Position numbers and translations under genes: made by a program. The notes beneath the pieces were generated by a model. It saw nothing but the letters and a program-made list of their open reading frames with translations. It was not told the DNA's origin and searched no databases. DNA of 64,000 bases, taken from an uncultured Eubacteriales bacterium. GTDB lineage: Bacteria; Bacillota; Clostridia; Oscillospirales; Oscillospiraceae. Positions 62,068-64,000 of the stretch are shown here, piece by piece. Each line of letters starts with the position of its first letter. The first letter of the stretch is position 1. The stretch spans positions 62,001 through 126,000 of the forward strand of contig ONPN01000001.1 in the NCBI GenBank assembly GCA_900319695.1, in the 5' to 3' direction.

Positions 62068-63032
62068 ATCATCACCCACCATAGTCTGATCAGGCACAGA
62101 AGGCCCAGGCAGAGCAGACTGCCCGCGGCCTCCATACGGCAGGCCCTCGGGATGTCCTCCGCCCCGACCGGCCGCGTGTCGTCCCCGATATACGGCTTTT
62201 CATGCCGTTCGCCGAAGTAGGACGCCGGGCCGCACAGCCGCACGCCCAGCGCCCCGGCCATGGCCGCCTCGCACTGTCCGGCGTTGGGGCTGTCGTGTCT
62301 GCGCCTGTCCCTGCGCCAGATACGCGCGGCCTGCCGGGCGTCCTCCCCGCAGAGGGCCGCCGCCGCGATCAGCAGCAGGGCCGAGAGCCGCGCGGGGAGG
62401 AAATTGACCGCGTCGTCGATACGCGCCGGGGCTTTCCCGAAATCCCGATAGCGCTCGTTCCGGTAGCCCACCATGCTGTCCATGGTGTTGACCGCCTTGT
62501 AGCCCAGGGCCAGCGGCGCGCCGCCGAGCGCCATGTACAGCATGGGTGCCGCCGCCCCGTCGGAGAAATTCTCGGCCACGGTCTCCACCGCGGCCCGGAT
62601 GACGCCCGGGGCGTCCAGACTTCCGGTGTCGCGCCCGACGATGCGCGAGAGCATCCCGCGCGCCTCCTCGAGCGTGCCGGCCCGCAGCCTGTCATAGACC
62701 CGCATGGTCTCGACGCGAAGATCCTTCGCAGCGATCGCCTGCCAGCACCAGAGCGTCTCCACCGCGAGGGAGAGCGGCGGCCAGAGTGTATTCAGCAGGT
62801 ATAAAACCGCAGCGCTGAGCGCCGCGGTCCCCGCGATCATCAGCACGGCCATGCACAGTCCCGCATGATACGCGCCCCGCCGCGTCTTGGGAAAGCGGGC
62901 GCGCAGCGTCCTCTCAAGGCCCCGGATCGCGCGCCCCATCCAGACCACCGGATGGAGCGGGGCGAGCTTTTCCGGATCGCCGAGCAGCAGGTCCAGCAGA
63001 AAGCCCCCGAGCATCACAAAAACGATCCTCAT
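62064..63032 (-). CDS. cbiB: Adenosylcobinamide-phosphate synthase
   Basis: 322 residues from ATG 63032, overlapping the cobC stop as ATGA. An integral membrane protein with about five helices. The family motifs are LLDLLLGDPEKLAPLHPVVWMG (about 12-33), VGRDTGSLDAPGVIRAAVETVAENFSDG and NTMDSMVGYRNERY. It joins aminopropanol phosphate to cobyric acid. In the order cobU-cobC-cbiB-cobD. Confidence 0.95.
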   Translation of the reverse strand: MRIVFVMLGGFLLDLLLGDPEKLAPLHPVVWMGRAIRGLERTLRARFPKTRRGAYHAGLCMAVLMIAGTAALSAAVLYLLNTLWPPLSLAVETLWCWQAIAAKDLRVETMRVYDRLRAGTLEEARGMLSRIVGRDTGSLDAPGVIRAAVETVAENFSDGAAAPMLYMALGGAPLALGYKAVNTMDSMVGYRNERYRDFGKAPARIDDAVNFLPARLSALLLIAAAALCGEDARQAARIWRRDRRRHDSPNAGQCEAAMAGALGVRLCGPASYFGERHEKPYIGDDTRPVGAEDIPRACRMEAAGSLLCLGLLCLIRLWWVMI

Positions 63033-63607
63033 AACGTAAAAGCGATCTCCTCCACGACGCGCAGGGTATCGCCGCAGCGCTCGAGCAGCCAGCCCCGGCC
63101 GCAGGCGGTCTGCCAGCGCCAGTAGTCGCGCTCCGGCTCGCCCCGGCGCTCCAGCGCCGCCATCTGCGTCCCGCCGTGGGCCACGATCACGGCGTCCTCC
63201 CCGGCCTTCTCCGCGGCGTCCAGTATCTCCCGCAGCGCCAGGTTTACGCGCGCGGTGAAGGACGCGCGGTCCTCGCCGCCGGGACAGCGCCCCGCGCAGC
63301 CGCCGTCCACCCACGCGCGGTAGGCGGCGTCGTTCTCCATCTCCCGCCAGCTTCTCCCCTCGAAAGCGCCGAAGTCCATCTCCCGGAGATTTGGGACTAT
63401 GATCTGCTCCGCCGCCGGGAAGAGGATGGCCGCCGTCTCCCTCGCCCTCCGGGCGGGAGAGACCCAGACGCGCGTCGGCGTCCACGCGGCGCTCTTTAGC
63501 TGCGCCCGGCCCCTTTCGCTGAGGCCGTCGTCCAGTCTTCCCTGATATTTTCCGGCCTCCCCCAGCGCTGTCAGGCCGTGCCGGATCAGCCACACTCTCA
63601 CGGCCAC
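63029..63607 (-). CDS. cobC: Histidine phosphatase, alpha-ribazole phosphatase-like
   Basis: About 192 residues starting at GTG 63607 (or GTG 63601). The phosphohistidine motif is WLIRHGLTALGEAGKYQG (RHG, about 9-11), and the second-half histidine is in VIVAHGGTQ. CobC removes phosphate from alpha-ribazole-P or adenosylcobalamin-P to finish the nucleotide loop. It overlaps cobU by 4-10 bases. Confidence 0.85.
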   Translation of the reverse strand: MAVRVWLIRHGLTALGEAGKYQGRLDDGLSERGRAQLKSAAWTPTRVWVSPARRARETAAILFPAAEQIIVPNLREMDFGAFEGRSWREMENDAAYRAWVDGGCAGRCPGGEDRASFTARVNLALREILDAAEKAGEDAVIVAHGGTQMAALERRGEPERDYWRWQTACGRGWLLERCGDTLRVVEEIAFTL

Positions 63608-63930
63608 TCCCCCTTCAATAGCTGCGGCAGGCCGCAGCAGACCCGGATCACCGTGTCCGCGCGCGCGGCCAGCAGACAGGCAAGGCGTCCGGCCTGCTCC
63701 CGCTTCCGCCGCATCCCGGCATCGACGGGGACGACGCCGCCGCCGAGCTCCGTCGCGATCACGAGCTCCCGGGCGGCGAGTCTGTCCGCCAGCGCCGCGA
63801 GGTCATCACAGGGCACAAGCTCCTGCACGTCGCGCACGGCGCGCGCCCGGAAGTCCGCCTCATCCCAGCCCAGCGCCCGCCGGATATAGCTCTCTTTTCC
63901 CGCGTACAGCGGTCCCGTCACAAAAATCAT
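63598..63930 (-). CDS. Short CobU-like adenosylcobinamide kinase/guanylyltransferase
   Basis: 110 residues, far shorter than the usual 170-180. The C-terminal half is CobU-like: VIATELGGGVVPVDAGMRRKREQAGRLACLLAARADTV and GLPQLLKG. The N-terminus MIFVTGPLYAGKESYIRRAL keeps a GxxxxGK loop, but the following Ser/Thr is Glu and the GARSGKS form is lost, and the central guanylate-binding region is missing. It may be a minimal guanylyltransferase or a diverged family member. Its place between cobS and cobC supports the cobalamin link. Confidence 0.65.
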   Translation of the reverse strand: MIFVTGPLYAGKESYIRRALGWDEADFRARAVRDVQELVPCDDLAALADRLAARELVIATELGGGVVPVDAGMRRKREQAGRLACLLAARADTVIRVCCGLPQLLKGEWP

Positions 63931-64000
63931 CGTTTCAACACCTGTCCCGTCACCAGCGCCAGCAGCATCCAGAGCTCCGCGGTCTGCAAAAACCAGCCCG
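63927..64000 (-). CDS. Probable cobalamin synthase CobS, C-terminal end (truncated by window)
   Basis: The last 24 or so codons read GWFLQTAELWMLLALVTGQV then LKR before TGA, hydrophobic like the last helix of CobS. The TGA overlaps the CobU-like start as ATGA. Order cobS-cobU-cobC-cbiB-cobD is typical, which is the main basis; the visible residues alone would not be enough. Confidence 0.5.
   Translation of the reverse strand, partial: GWFLQTAELWMLLALVTGQVLKR

Overview
The window is one 64 kb stretch of a GC-rich, endospore-forming, anaerobic Firmicute. A spoIIAA-spoIIAB-sigF operon, a T-box leader, double-glycine leader peptides, glycyl-radical enzymes, TRAP transport and anaerobic (cbi-type) cobalamin synthesis all point to Clostridia. 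The high GC and the many short dispersed palindromes suggest an Oscillospiraceae relative; that family placement is inference from style, not a database match.

Layout. 1-3.1 kb: the 3' end of a RelA/SpoT-like gene, then dtd, an MBL-fold hydrolase, a DHH phosphoesterase and a phosphoribosyltransferase. 3.2 kb: a small double-glycine leader protein with a CW_7-like wall-binding repeat. 3.5-5.0 kb: the sigF operon on the minus strand. 5.2-8.6 kb: valS behind a YcxB-like gene and a T-box. 8.7-12.8 kb: trxA, a secreted protein, an LCP-family protein and glnS. 12.8-13.4 kb: tRNA-Pro(CGG) followed by duplicated tRNA 3' ends, repeated terminators and a cloverleaf-shaped palindrome. 13.4-17.2 kb: feoA-feoA-feoB with its Cys-rich partner, divergent from a DtxR-like regulator. 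17.2-24.6 kb: secreted protein, YjjI/YjjW glycyl-radical pair, PrsW-like protease, an OhrR-like regulator with a peroxidase, and a GGDEF protein. 24.6-25.8 kb: a cobalamin riboswitch controlling an exported CbiK-type chelatase. 26-31.5 kb: a Cache-like GGDEF sensor, a second YcxB-like protein, and a DctPQM TRAP transporter with a cupin.

31.6-48.6 kb is a signalling region: a second double-glycine leader protein, a 1407-residue fusion of an APC-type permease to a hybrid histidine kinase, overlapped by a PAS/GGDEF protein, a DUF6291-like orphan, a 12/11-nt tandem repeat array, a 1399-residue Cache-HAMP-GGDEF-EAL-GGDEF protein, an orphan oligopeptide-binding lipoprotein and an EAL protein. Three of these large proteins share a PAS-like module, five copies in all. 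Between the lipoprotein and EAL genes lies a compact element with convergent consensus promoters, a 37-codon peptide gene and an overlapping antisense RNA. A second copy at 51.0 kb keeps the RNA but has lost the peptide.

48.9-51.0 kb holds a membrane pyrophosphatase. From 64.0 kb back to 51.2 kb runs one tightly overlapping minus-strand operon for anaerobic cobalamin synthesis (cobS end, cobU-like, cobC-like, cbiB, cobD, cobQ/cbiP, cbiC, Cys-rich small protein, cbiD, cbiG, cbiH, cbiJ), ending in a secreted two-repeat NEAT-like protein and a FecBCD/BtuFCD-type ABC importer. The exported CbiK at 25 kb is functionally linked to this operon through its B12 riboswitch. The strongest candidates for undescribed biology are the convergent peptide/antisense-RNA element, the permease-kinase fusion with its shared sensor module, the CW_7 double-glycine peptide, and the NEAT-like/exported-CbiK corrinoid features.
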